A DNA stretch of 64,000 bases from assembly GCA_013350335.1 (NCBI GenBank), contig CM023542.1:2542001-2606000 (forward strand). The letters run 5' to 3'. Within the stretch, counting starts at the first letter, position 1. Every line of letters starts with the position of its first letter. Below are positions 25,501 to 40,500 of this stretch, one piece after another. This DNA is from Chimonanthus salicifolius (taxonomy: Eukaryota; Streptophyta; Magnoliopsida; Laurales; Calycanthaceae). The notes under the pieces were generated by a model. It was not told the DNA's origin. It searched no databases and saw only the letters and a list, made by a program, of their open reading frames with translations. Position numbers and translations under genes: made by a program.

Positions 25501-28500
25501 GCGAAGAGTACAAAGAACAATACAGGAGAGTAATAATATGAGATACACAAATGGTACTAACAAAGCCACAATACATCTAAAAATAAAGATCTAACAATAA
25601 AGTCAAACCTCCCACCGCCGCCTTGGCCAAAAGATCAACCTTCATATTAGCTGAGCATCTCACATATTTGAAAATAACTTTAATCTCCCAAGTGATTTTC
25701 TTAGTATCCCTAAATATTGGAATTAATTCTAGAAAGGAGAATTTTACCACTAGCCCACCTTATGGTACTTTCTGAATCCACTTCAATTAATCAGCTCCCA
25801 ACCCACCCTCCCTCCAAACCTCAACCACCTTAGTGCCAACAATTCAGCCACATTAGAATCCCTAATGCCCAATGGCCCTAGGAAAAAAACACTTTATATT
25901 CCCCTCATGATCTTCCAAAACACCTCCACAACCGACATAACCCATTTTACCCCTTGCTACACCATCCACATTAAAACTAACCACACCCACACTATGACTC
26001 CACTACCCCGGAACCCTCTTTTTCTTAACACTCACTTTGGTACAGCCTTACTAGCATCTAATGAAATAATCATTAACCGAGAAAACTTCAAAACCTTTAC
26101 CAACTTTCAACCACTCAATTGAACTCATTCTAGTCTCTTAAAAACCTCCTCCAGAGACCTCCTTCCAAAAACCCTAGAATTTCATTCCTTCCACAAAGAC
26201 CACATCACCACGAACAAAAGCAGGAACCTTGCAACTTCCCATCCCTACTAAAACGGTCCATCTCCCATCCAAAGAGATACCACTTGAAGACCCATTCAAA
26301 ACCGACAGGCAAACAATTTGTTTGCTAATAGTAAAAACATGTTTTCTGAGAAACTTTCCTCTGAGTGAAGTTTTAATCTTTTCTATATCACTATTTGCTT
26401 GGGGTCAAGGGCTATAGCACAAGTGTAACAACATTACCAATATGCCCATGAAGGTTGTAGATTCAACTTGCATTACCAATTTTTTTTTAATTTTGATAAA
26501 CAAAAATATATTGTTTGGTCTTATCCTTAAGAACCAAGGAAAAAATAATTCAGAATGAGAATTTTATCTCCACTCCTTTCTTAGATGAGACACAAAATAC
26601 AAAGGTGCAAAACCTAGGATGAAAAGAATAAAATTACAAGCTGAAATCAGATAAATGGTAAAATGGCTAAGATGATGAAAATTTAAGAGAGAGGGTAGCA
26701 TACCGTACTACTCATTCCAACATGTGACTCATAAATCCGCAATGTTCTTGGCCGTTTAGGCTGAGGATGTTGGAAGACATACTTCTCCTATAAAACCAAG
26801 GATTAGAGCCACAACAATGATACATAAACAATGGCTAAAACTACACAAAGCAAAACACAACTGCCAATAATGAGTAAGGTGTGTCAATAACATTGTCTTT
26901 TTTTTTAGCAGTAACAAAGGTTAAAAATATTAAAAGATAAAGAACAAGTACAAGTAGAAAATACAAGAAAAATAAGTACATCAATGGAGCGAAGGCTCCA
27001 AGCATCCAGGTTGGAAGACCCTCAATCACTATCTTAGAGGTGGAATACGCTTGTACCTGTGTGGTCTGCCCCATTCTTGGCAAAGAAGTCCTCCACTCCG
27101 TTAGCTATGAGTCTGATTTGGACGAAGGATACTTCATGACCTAATGTGAGAGCCCTTATCTCCCACACCACCGTAATCAATCTCCATCGCTTCAACCCCT
27201 TAACCCACTTGATAGCGTTTTTCGAGTTCCCTTGTATAACTAATTTACTGTACCCGAACGATTTCCATATGGTCAAAACTCCCTAATACTAAGGAGTTCA
27301 GCCTCATTTGAATCTCTCAGCCCTACCGGCTCTGAGAAGACTATGGAAGTTTTGTCGTTTTGATCTCTAAGAACACCCTATATCCCCGTCGGTCCCGATT
27401 TTCCTTTTGATGCCCCGTTAATATTGCACTTGTTATCTTATAAGCACGATCTCTAAAACATAAGCAAGATCCTCTCGGATCTTTGTACTACATCATTATG
27501 TTAAGATGGTTGCGTGGAGTGACAACAAAAATAGAGTTGAAATCGAGTGCATTAGAGAACACCTAAGTGTTGTCATATAGAGAAAATGACAAGGGGATGT
27601 CATCTAAGACAGCCGGGGAGGACATGTGTAGAAAACTAGAAAGTAGAAACTATAGAAAGTGATGAGGAGAATAATCTTTCTCATCTTAATTCACTAACTA
27701 GAAGGAAAATATATAGAGTACAAAGGATAATCTCTCACAATATTTGAAGATCCTAATTTCCTAATTAAGAGATTACACAATCAATCATCATTTTTAATAA
27801 ATATCTTTAATAAATCATAATATATATCAACAGCTCCCCACAAACTCAAGTGGGTCCCGCTTGAATTTGAACTTATTCATCTTGACGATCCAAATGATGC
27901 CATCCGATGAAGCGAAAGCAGATCAATCGAGCCCGTTCGAAGCAAAAAAGCCAAAACTGGAACCAACTGATGTCCAGCAGAGCATGGACCGAAACAAGTA
28001 TTGGAGAATGAACGGTGGAAACACAATTCTGGAAATAGCAAGAAAACAACTCCACCGTACAGATTTATAGGTCTCCAAAAAACGGTTGCGAAAGAGAGGG
28101 GTCTCACCGGTAGAAAATGTTCCAGTGACCGGATTCGATGCCGAAAAGTGTTGGCTGCAAAAGGATCTGAGAAAAAATGCTTCAGAAGAAACAAAGGACT
28201 CCAATATAAGGGAACAAACAAAGATTTCCCTATGAACCACCCACAAAATGCATGGAAAAAAAATCTCTGAAATGAGAGGTCAAAGGCCTGGAGAATCAAA
28301 TCTGAGAGGCAAATGGTGGATCGGTTGACAAACAAAAAGAAGAGAGAGGATTTTATTGATTCAAAAGAGGATCTGGGAGAAAAAAAAACTGCGCCAGTGG
28401 ATCCAACGAAGCACATACGAGTAGAGGCCTTGTAGAGGCAAACTAGAGGGAGGGGCGAAACTGGTGGTAGAAGATCGAAGGCCAATCGGAGGGTTCTAGA

Positions 28501-31500
28501 CTGAGATGGAAACCAAAGAGGTCACTGCCGAGAATTAGAGGAACCAAACAGCATCAACTGAAAAAAGCTAGAAGTAGGCCCCACCAAGATAGAAACCCTA
28601 TCAACTCCTGATGGATTGAAAGAAGAGGAAGGGGCGATTGTGGTGGTGCTTAGCCCAGGTGCAAAAGGTCGGTTTCCTCGCATATCCGAGGAAAAGTGCC
28701 CAAAAACTAGGGTTTTGGGCATCACTGCGGCTAGACTGTAGAACCAATAAACCTTAGGAGAAGGTAGGCGGGCCAGGGGCGAACACCACTAAGAAGTTGG
28801 AGTACGATCGGATCACGGGGGACATAGATCGAAGCCAAACTCGAAAAAGGGTCAGCGAAGAGTCGTCTGCAAGAAACAAGTCAGAGAGCAACGATGGGGG
28901 CAGCAGTGAGAGGATAAGTTTGTCTAAAGGGAGGGGAAAATTTTTCAGGGACAAAAATGAGATGGTTCCTCCCTCTGCCGGTGATGGATCTCCTCGGCAG
29001 AGGGAGAAAAGAAAAGTCTTTGTGAAGGGTTAGAAAGGGAAGGGTGAAGAAGAAATTAGGGCTTCTTTTTTAATACTCGTGAAAACCCTTTTTAGGATTT
29101 GTTAAGAAGCTCACATGAGAAACATGTGAGTTTACTAGTTTACTCTAATGTTTTGCCAATATTATTTTTGGGTGAAAGTAATAAATAAAAAATAAAAAAT
29201 TATTTTAAAATGTATATAATATTTACTTATGTTAAAAGTAAAAATTATAATGTTCTTTTTATTTATTTTATTGTAGTAATTTGATATTATATTATCATCT
29301 AATATTTTTGTCATTGTCATCATTATTAAAAGCTCTTTTTTATTTTTATTATATCAATATAACATAATTAATTATAGCGCATAAGTTTATCTAATAATTT
29401 TGTTTATCTAATTATTATCATTTTTATTATATCAATATAACATAATTAATTATAGCTCATAATTTTATCTAATAATTTTGTTTATCTAATTGTTATCAAT
29501 GAAAAATAAAATCTCTCTTCTCAAATAAAAAAACATCATCACAACAAGTTTCATTGTGGAGTTAAAAACTTAGAATGCCTATTTTGTATTGTAAGTAGCT
29601 TTCTTGAATTATATCCACATATTATATATGTATTTTGAATTAATTAACATCCCTACTAATTAATATCCCAATATTATATATGTATCTTAGAATTAATTAA
29701 AGATTATTATATGTTGATATTTTGTAATTTGAGTGAAGGTAATAATTTCATATTTGATTATTATAAGTAATAATTTTTTGCTTAAAATCTTAGTTCAACT
29801 CATTAATTAAATCTTAATTAATGATTTAATATTATTTATAATATTTACATTAATGGCACAGGTTTGACCGAGTTTGACCGCATATGAACCCAGTTGAACG
29901 TTATTTAACCCAATCTTCCTCAGAGATGGTTCGATAGACGGTCCGGTTCTAATAACATTGTTTGAAACAACCTCCTTTCTAATCTTTCAAAAAAAAAAAA
30001 CCCTCCTATCTAACATCTAGAATCACGTTTCAATAAGACAATTTAGCATAGTACAATTTGCTAACAAAAAATAAAAAATGGAAATAGATCTTAACATGAA
30101 TTTCAAAAGTGTACTCAAGATAATATCATACCATCTCAAAGATTCGAACAATCAGAAGCTAAATTGATAAAATAAATATCAATGCACTATAGGACATTGT
30201 CTAAATTAATTAATTAGTCTTGAAGAAACATACCTCATCTGGAGGATCATAGTAAATACCATTATATGGAATTTCATTAGGAGCTTGAACAGAAAACTTG
30301 ATCCAAGCTGGAATTGAGTCTTTGAAGCCCGATGGAGTATCCATGTGTATCTATGATTCCATAAGCACCATCAGTGTTAAATGACGCTGAGACATGTACA
30401 ATCAAACATTTTGCTAAAATAAACCAAACTATATCTCAACTCTTGACTGAAGAACTAAATACCAATCGTTGTTCATGCCAACCTACCCACAATTTTGATT
30501 AGCACAAGATGGAAAAAGGTAATATTGGTGATCTTCAATATGAGGAACAATATGTATATATTTAAAAATAAAAGAATAGCCAAGCATGTCCACTAATGTA
30601 TCATTGTAATATCAATATACATTTAACAATAAACCACAATCCCATTTACACCACACTTTGTGGGACCCACCGGTAATCATCAGAGGGTTTGTTAAGAAAA
30701 CCAAAACTTGGATAAGGAGACAACCAAACATCAACTTGATTGGATCATCATAGGTTTAAGGCCCCCAATACTCTTTCATAGTAAATAGGCCAAAGCGTGA
30801 GGTTCGAAGTGGATTGGTTTCAATATATAGCGATCGATGGATGTGGTAGCTCTAAGCTTGGATTAGGGATACATCAAAAATAAGGTGCATTGGATCACTT
30901 TAGGTGATTAATGGTAAATAAGGGTCAAATTTGATCCAGTTTTAATATAATTGTGGGTGTAAAGGTATGGAATCCAATTGCAGAAGATCTAATTGGCAAG
31001 TAGTAGGGCTGAAACTCGGGTAGGTTGGGCCGAGTTTCAATGAACCCAACCCATGTTAAAACTTATTGAGCCCGACCCGACTCGACCCTAATTTAACTCG
31101 GGTCAAGGTCAATAAGTGGAGTCAATTTTGTGATAGAGAATGAACATTGATATTGTTCCATTCCAACAAAGGAGTCAATTTCGTGAAACATTATAAGTAA
31201 TGTAGTCAAACAGCTATGGAGCTAATGCTCATTCTTTTAGTCTATCTCTAGACTACTATTACCAAACAACTTTTTATGAGAAAAATGAAATATGTTTTAA
31301 ATGTCTACCCTCTTACTAATATTATATTATCAATTTCATTATATATAGTAAAATGAGTTACGAAATGGGCTTAAAAGCATATAAACCTTTTTTTTTTTTT
31401 AATTTTGTATTTCTACATTCTCTCCATCCACACATTATAAAACTCACCATCCATGGCGGTAGCAGCTTTGGAATATTAGGGGTTAGGATTAAGTATCGTT

Positions 31501-34500
31501 TTAATATATAACATATCAAAGTCGGGTCGGGTAAGTTAGTGGAGTCATATTGGGTCAACTCGGGTCAAGTCAGGTTGCCACTCAAATTTTCGGGCCCAAG
31601 CCAACCCAAGTTTCAGCCCTAGCAAGTAGTTTAGTGGATGTTATGGGGAGAAGAGAGAACGGAATCGAAGGTGGACCACAAGAGATTTCGCTGGCATATT
31701 AGGTGATGCAAACATCGGACGTGACAAACCCGACGATGGCCCGATTAAGACCCGACTTGTCAAAATCAAAGAATTGACCCATCAAATTAGAGATCGGACC
31801 GATGGTGGAAAGAGAGGGCCCACTTTGAGTGCCATGTTAGCAGCCACATCATCACAAGTCCCACTTCAAAATATGAGTCAAATACGGTCTTATCTTACCA
31901 AGCCCTGTTGAACCGTGTACAGCTAGCACCATTGGGACTTAGATTTGGCCAAGAAATCAGCAAGAAAATTCAACCATTCCTCAACTATTGTTGCCAATGA
32001 ATACAGAGTGGAAAGAAAAGATAATAAAGAAAGATTAATAAAAATAAGAATGAAATCACTCCACATCAAGCAGGGACGGTGGGATTGATTTGAGCAAATT
32101 TTGAGCCTAATTTTTGGAGGTGATTTGCAAGGCAAGAAATCCAAAATCAAGGGCTGAGATTTAAGGGATATCTTCACTAGATCTAGCCAATATCCTTGGA
32201 CAATTGGACCTCACAAAATCTGCAACCAAACTAGAAAGAATCACCCATGAAAGACCAGCAACAATGGAGTATCTGATTAATGGCCGAATACAAAGAGAAA
32301 GAAAGAGTTGAGTGTAGCATTGTGGGAGTTGAATGTAGCATTGTGGGCCCAAGTCTTCTCAAAGTTGATTGAAATAATTTGGTATATTCCAAGTTAATTT
32401 ATTTCCTTCAAATGTCAAAATAAGGCCGATAAATATGTGGCCAAGATTTGTAATTAAACAGATTGGAATTTTTATTGAAATTGAAGACAAACAGGAGCTT
32501 TTATTTTTTCTATCTTCTCCCGAGGTTGATGAGTTGATGCCTTTTGATTTTAATTTGTGTTATTTGTGTTCAATTGACTTTAATTAGATTATTTGGAATT
32601 ATTTTTGCATTTTTTTAATTTGATTTCAGTTAGTGCATTTTCCAATATTTTAATTAAAATTGGATTCCACAATCCAAGTTAAATCTTAAGAAGGTTCTCC
32701 GAGTTAAACCGTACTTAACTCCGAGAGCAATTCTTCGAGTTCAGACCGTACTTGAGCCCGAGAACACAGGGTTTCTTCATTGAAATCCTTGATTCGGCGT
32801 AAAATCCCGGATCTAAAAATTCATATGCAGCTTCGCCTGCATCATTAGGTGACACGTCATGGTTCTCAGCTAATAACTTGTGAGTTCATATTTTGCACCC
32901 CTTGTGCTATAACAATGATAATTGGATCATTAAAAAAATACAAAGGGGCCTTCAAGTTTGTGTTAATAGTATTGTAATTTGGTTGCTTCGAAACAAAGGA
33001 AATCCTATACAGTTAGTGGGCAAAGTTTTGTCCTTCATGGTTATTTGCTAAAAATGTTATTGATAGGGTATGACGAAGAGAGGTAAACCATTGAAAACAT
33101 GAAGGGAATGAACACAAAAAGATGTCCAATAGTGGGGTGACTGGCATATGGTTTGTGATAGGATCAAATAGAGAAGTAGAACTCGTACAACTGACTCATA
33201 AAGAATTTAGGCTATGATAATGATGGTGGAGGGATAATGGTGGTGGTGGTAGTGGTGGTGGTGGTGGTGGTGGTGATGGTGGTGGTTATCTGCTAAATTC
33301 AAAACCCACATTCACAGTGTTATTCTGCTAGGCCTGAGATGCATAACTGCGATAGAAAATACACGTCACAATAATGTAATTTATCACCATTCATGCATGC
33401 ATAGTGTGTGAAGCCAGCCAAGCTGGACAGGCAAGGTGTAGCATGCCGTGTAGCAAGTGTCACACATGCATGCCGTCCAAGCAAATGTGTGAACATAATA
33501 TGCTCCCCTCTCAACCCTCATAAGACATGCCTTTGCCATAGATTCTACACAGTTCATATGAACAATTCCAATGTCCAAGTGACGGGATACACGCTCCTTC
33601 CCTATACATGCATGCAGCAGCAGCAGCAGCTAATGAGCTGTGTAGCTAGTGTGAGTTTACTTTTAAGTCCTTGCTTTTCCTTTTCCCTTTCATTCTTCTT
33701 CCAGATCTTTTCTTGTTTTCTTGGGCAAATCAGCAGAGATCGCAAGGGCTGTAAATTCTGTCTGTGCACACCAGACCAGAGTTATCATTCAATTTAAAAA
33801 GTTGTTGGATCCTGGAGCCATGAAGCCAATCAATATGAGCATCATGGAGAAGCTTCTAAGAGACACAAACTAGCCATTTAGATAGCAAATGATGCAGCGT
33901 TACTTAGTTTCCCTCTCTGTTTGTCATGTGTTTGTTCGTCTAGTAGTGTCATGCCATCAAACCATACTCTGTTAACAATTAAGAGAGTGATGAACTACGC
34001 AAATCAGAAAAATGGAAACTCATAAAGGCAAGAGTTATTCAAAACTATCAGAAGTACAGATGAAAACACCACCAATTGATTATCATTGGATGAGAGGACC
34101 GAATAAGTTATGGGTTCTTCAGTATCTATAAATTTAACACAGGTGGATCTAGCACAGAAGATAAGAATCGACGCATTTGACATCAAGGCCATAAAAAACA
34201 TTTTTTTAACAATTAAAAGATATAATGTCTCTCATTTTCCAGTTTAATCAAATGCACGTAATCACTCATATCTATAAGAGTGCTAATTCAGAATCATTAT
34301 CATCAGGATGAACCTTAAATCAAATTTCATAAAACTTCAAGAAGAAAAAGAACTGAATTTTGCATAGTTCAATTAGTCATTTGCACAGAGAGAGAGAGAG
34401 AGAGAGGAAATATAGGCTTTGCAGTTTATAAGCATGCATCAAGTATAACTTGACATCATTATATTATTGAAAGCAATACCTTCACACGAGAGCCATGAGG

Positions 34501-37500
34501 AATTGGAGGTGAACCATCTGCATTGTTTGGCAAAAATATTTCCCATACACCAAACTCATTCTGTTCATAGATAAAGCATTCAATGTTTTGCCCATTAAAA
34601 TGTAGTGGAAATCATATAACAAACAAAGTCACATAAAAAAATAAAGCAGGTTATCAGCAGCATATATCTTTTAAGAGATGACAAAATGATTAAAAAAAAA
34701 CCCTGCCCTTTCCATTCCAGACAATGTAAAAGAAAACAAAACCAGTAACTGGTAATATGAAAAGAAAACATGACAAGCATTGGAAAAGAGAATGCAACAA
34801 TCGTATAAAAATAAATAAATAACAGATTATCACTCCAAAACAGAAATAAAGACCTTCAAAAGAACAAAACACAAATATTTGACATGCAAAAATTAATGGT
34901 GTGATCCTCACTATTGTGTGACAGCAAAATTGTATTTATGGAACAAATGTCATTCTTGCAATTTACAAATCTTGCAACAGATATTAGCCCATAATTCATT
35001 TTAGTTTATTAAGACTTAGCCGTTAAGGTACTGGGACAGTCGGACATTCAAATGTGTGAGTATACATCATATGGTATGTACCTAACAGATGCTTCTCTGA
35101 GATTGTCACTCTATCTCAAACTAAATGTTTTAACATGATGTGTCCCGTACACTCCTATGTCCCTTATCCATTTCCATGTCCGTATCCGGGCATCATTGTG
35201 GCTAAATCATTGAAATTTTTCAAATAGATAAAGAAAACATCAATTTGACTGGAGAAACTCTCAATCAAAGTAATTCTGAATTCAAGGGATATAAGAACAA
35301 GATAAAATTTTATGAAAGAATTCTACAACAAATTTTAACATGCGACCATCATCCCATACGACGCTTACAGCTATCATGCCTCCTATAAAAATCGGTATTT
35401 ACACATTTTGGATTCCACTTTAGCAATGAGAAAAAACACATACAGACCAATGGATCCACTGTTGCAAGGAATTACAGAGGTCTTCTTCAACCCTTGCCTT
35501 CAGCCACATATGCTTTATCCCAATTTTTAGTATGATGAGTCATTCATCGTTGAATAGAAATGAGTATTCCATGATAGTTTTTTTTCTTTTTCTTTAAAAA
35601 AAAAAAAGTGTTCTATGATAAAATGAATAAAGCTGCACATGGACCAGGTAAACCCCCAAGTCCACTTGTCACTGCATTTGGCTTGAATTTTACCCATGAG
35701 CCAGGAGCCTAGGACCAATCTTCATTTTGGCTCGCTGACTTTTGCTTATATATGCCTGATGGCCTCACCAGACATTGTTGCCAGCCCAATACATCTAATA
35801 GTAAGCCCAGATATTTTGCAAATGCACCACACTAAAACATGGTTTGCCCATGGGCAGGACCCAGGCATTGATCTAAGGCCCAATAACCAAAGGTCCAGGC
35901 TGTGACAAGCTTCAGCATGTACAGTCCCTATATTTTATATTAACTGTAAACAGTCCCTAGGTGTTCAATTATTGTATTTCCATCCCTAACATTTGAAGAT
36001 AAATTGCATTTAGGTCCTTGTAATGGCAATACATGAAGAGCCATTTTCAATTAAAGAGACAAGTACTTGTATGGGGCTCATTTGGGCCAACATCATTACA
36101 CAAAAATCTCCGGGACATGTAAAAGACAACATGAATAAATGTTAGATAAAGTTTTGTCTTCATCTAGGCATTCTCACCTTGTGAAATGGAATCTACAAAT
36201 CAGCGTTTTACAAAATTCAAATTTTATATGCTAAAATCACAATGATAGAATGATTATTTAGAGATAAAACTACACTCAATCCATATAGATATACATAGTC
36301 AACTACATAAGCCCATCATATGTATTGGAACTAACTAATGTGAACCCTACAAAAGAAATTGGTCTATTATTCTTGGACACTACTCTTGTATTGGCACATT
36401 GAGGACCCTATTGCAAATGATTGTCAACTGTACGAGAAAATTACAAATATTGAAAACTTACATACTTATTTGCTGTTACCTAAGAAGATGAGGACCTATA
36501 TGCAAATTACCCAAACATTTGAAGACAAATACTATGTAGTCAATTCAAAATAATGTACAAAAGAAACGCTATTGCTTGGATCATGCACAATTAAATGATA
36601 ATGCAATAATGAAATACTATACAATATGAGAAAGTATAAAAAAAGTTGGTTCAGACAACATACCTGACTCATAACATCTGCATTTGGATTCCAATTGTTA
36701 AAATCTCCTATTAGTGATGCCCACTGAAAAAAGGAAAATGAAAAGCATTATTTATATAGAAAGATGATTTATACATATACATTTTATATTATCTGGAATG
36801 TTGGAGGTGAGATCATGAAATGGAAACAAAATAATATGGATTGAAGGATATGGATAAACACTAGTTGGAATATCAAACAATGCCTTATCTTTTAAACATC
36901 CAATAATACTCCAAAAGTTGGTAACTAAAAGAATAAGTCGCAATGAATGGTCTTTGATCTTCTTTTTGGTATAAAAGCATTCAGTTAACTAAAATAAAAC
37001 AATACAAAAGAGATGCAACCAACAATAGACACAAACTGGGAACCAGATGGGACCAATGAAAAAACAGAACTACACAAGGACAACCACCTTCTAACATCAT
37101 TACCAACTTTCCAAAAAAAAAAAAAAACAACCCACTAACCATCCAGAATAAAAGAAACTATTCCACCAAGAATCCATTTTCAAAAAAAAAAAGAGCCCCA
37201 CAAAAAAACCCTATCATCTGAGATTCAGACGACATGAATGCCCTGCAGACCCTAGTCCCATCTTATTAGGTTCTGAATACTTTCTGGATCTGATTAATCT
37301 GCTCGAAAATCTACTCAGAAGGCAGATTCATACGAAATACTCTCTCCCCATCTAAGGAGGTTGCTCTTTAAATATTAAGTGAATAAGATATTTTCTAAAG
37401 AAATACGTAGAAAACAAGAAGATAGGATATGAACCACTTCTTCTTAGATCTGGATATATATCTCCTATACTTGGATCCTTCTCTTGTACTCCCTTCTCAT

Positions 37501-40500
37501 TCTAATGGAATTTAATCGTTAATGTTTCAAAAAAAAGATAGGATATGTACACTTCAAGACTCAACTGATCATTTTAGCCTTATGATTTTAAACTTTGAAA
37601 TTTTGATTCACATAAGCCATTGATTTTTCATGGCCTATCTTACAATTATGTGAAAATCAGATTGAGAAGTTTCCTTGAATTATAACATCCATTTAATCCT
37701 CTATCCATCCTGCCCAACCAAGTGAAGCCCAGTCCATGATAAAAGTGCAGTCTCCCTATTGAAAATGTATACCACAGTCTCCCTATTGAAAATGTATACC
37801 ACAGTCTCCCTAAAGCTGCTAGATGCCTAAGTGCTAAGTGATGTGCAACCTCATTTCCCCCAAGACGGCAGAAGAAAGTATAATGCATCCAATTCTGAAA
37901 ATTGGTGGAGAAACTCCTGAGATGCTCTCCAATTGATGATGGAGATGTAATTAATGTAAAGGTTCCAAACTACTTTGAGTGAACCAACAGGTACTATAGC
38001 TCCCCCGCCACGCCCCCCCCCCCCCCCAAAAAAAAAAACACTTTTCTCTGCCTCTCCCAACAAATTTCAGCATCGCACCCAAAGAAGAACACTAATTTGA
38101 TGGTCTAAGCGTCTAAGTCTTGACACATATCTGTTGTGGGACCCATATGCCTGGAGTGGGACCCACATATATGTCTAGATACAGTGTACATTGAAAGTCA
38201 ATACAGTAGATTTGTAATTGATTAAATACTTAGGTGTATTTCCTTTTTTAGTTCCTTAATTGTATCTCTCTCTTCTATATAAACATTGTATCCTCTATGA
38301 GGAAAATACATCAATATAATTCAGAGAATTATTATTCTCCATATCCCTTATTTTTTCCTTTATTTTATTATTTAAATTCTACATGGTATCAGCCATGGAC
38401 GGTTTTTCTGCTCCACAATCTTCCTCTCTGCAGCAGTTTTCTTCTCCGGCAAAGATCTCTCTATCCGACGAAGGTTTTACTAGTTCGGACCCCTCTATCC
38501 TGCCGTTTTTGCCAACCTTTTCCATCGATTGGGTTGGATTCTTACTGTGGACGACCAAGCCTTGCCGTTTGCCTCCCTTCTTCTAGGTTGTTTTACCCTT
38601 CTTTTTGCTGCAGTTTTTGGTGTTCTCCTTCGATCTACAAGGATCTACACCCTCTACACCTCGGCTTCACACCATTACCTTCGCCTCTGGCCCACCTATC
38701 TCCGCCTAAGGTGGACCTAGGATTTCGGTACATTGTAGTTCCCATTTTTCCTGTTTTTCTGCCGCTGCTAGACACGCCCAGATTCGGGTATTTTTGTGTT
38801 CGACTGCTTCCATCTTCTTCCTCTTGCAATTTTTTGGCTTGCCCCCTCCCTGTGTGTCATCCCACTTGGCTTCCCACCATCCATCCTCGGTGGGCCCCAC
38901 TGTTTGGTTTATTTCTTGCTGCCAGAGGCATTTTGGTACCCAGATTTGGGTGTCTTTATATTGTCTCAGTGCGGTTTGTGCTTTCGATTTTGCTGTGTGG
39001 GACCCCCAACAACCTCTTCTTCTCCGAATTGCTACGGAATCATCTCCTTGGGACACTTTCTGTGCTCTAGCATTACTGCCTCATCCTTATGGCATCATCT
39101 TCTACAGATATGGCGTCTTCTGGGTCTCTGCAGATCGGGCAGATCACAACGGTGTTACTACATGAGACCAATTACTTTGAGTGGTCCCATTCGGCGCTGA
39201 TGTTCCTCACTGCGAGACACCTTTCTTCATATATCGATGGTACTACCCCTCCACCGGCTAAGACTGATGCTTCATTCTATACTTGGACTGCCAATAACTC
39301 CTTGGTCCAGGCTTGGCTTCTGCACTATATGGAAGCTCATGTCCGGCATCTCGTTTATACACTTCCAACTGCTAAAGCTAGTTGGGACGCTGTAAAGACT
39401 TTGTACTCTGATGGGGATAACTTTGCCCATATGTATAAATTATCTCAATCCGCTGCCACTCTCCAACAGGGGAGTTGTCCCTCATCCAGTACTATTCGGC
39501 TATGCAGTCCTGTTGGTTGGAGTTAGATCAGCTTCAATCACTTACATTTAAAGACACTGAAGATACTCTGAAATTTCACAAGTATGTTCAACAACAACGG
39601 ATCTTTGCGTTCGTAGCTGGCCTTAACTCTGTGTTTGAGCCTACGCGGGCCCAAATTCTTGGGCAACGACCTCTTCCTTCTCTAGATCAAGTCTATTCTG
39701 CCTTACTTCATGATGCTCGGCGACATCTTGTTATGACTCCTATACTGGCTAAACACTCTGCTCTGGTCACCACTCATCCATCTGCTTCTTCTTCGACTCA
39801 TGGGCCTCTAGCTACCTACCCATGGCAAGGATCTTTCTTTTGATCCTCGCAAAGACACCAGAGGCTCACAGAAGAAAGGGACTCAGTTCTGCACCTATTG
39901 CAAGATGACTAACCACACCATTGATTCCTGCTACAAGCTACATGGGCGACCTAAGCACACCAATCTCCCTGCTGCCCCTGTTGCTCCTCATTCCTCTAAT
40001 GTGGCATGTGATACCGCCCCTGTGACTAGACAGGACCTTAACTTCCTACTGCAACGACTTGAGCGCCTTCACTCCTCTGAGGTTTCCAATGTTGTCTCCT
40101 CTACCCCAGGTACTGAATCATCTGCCCATCATGCCTCTCATCATTCATGGATTGTCGATTCTGGTGCTACTGACCACATGACTGGTATGTCCACCCTCTT
40201 TTCTTCCATTTCCCCTATTTCTTGTGGTCAGGTCAAATTAGCCAATGACTCATACACTGATATTGTTGAGAAAGGGACGGTTCCAGTTTCTCCAAATTTG
40301 GACCTTCCTTCTGTTTTGCATGTTCCACATCTCTCCCGCAACTTGTTATCTGTTAGTGCATTGACTAAACATTTGAATTGTTCAGTCACTTTTTTTCCCT
40401 CTCACTTTGTTTTCCAGGATCTGACCACGAAGCAGGTATTGGGTGGTGGTCGTGAAGCAGGTGGTCTATATCTTCTTGACTCTCGTCATGGCAGCTCCGA

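Noticed and set aside
27877..28485. 202-codon minus-strand open frame
   Set aside because: The text is Phe/Leu/Ser-rich without motifs and looks like a Copia leader, not a protein.
33408..33797. 129-codon open frame with CATGCATG motifs, considered as a gene or microRNA precursor
   Set aside because: No domain, no matching intron structure, and no long hairpin with a known microRNA could be found by eye.
38297..39070. 257-codon open frame in the Copia leader
   Set aside because: It spans the LTR and leader, is Pro/Leu/Ser-rich without a domain, and gag starts downstream at 39089 in another frame.
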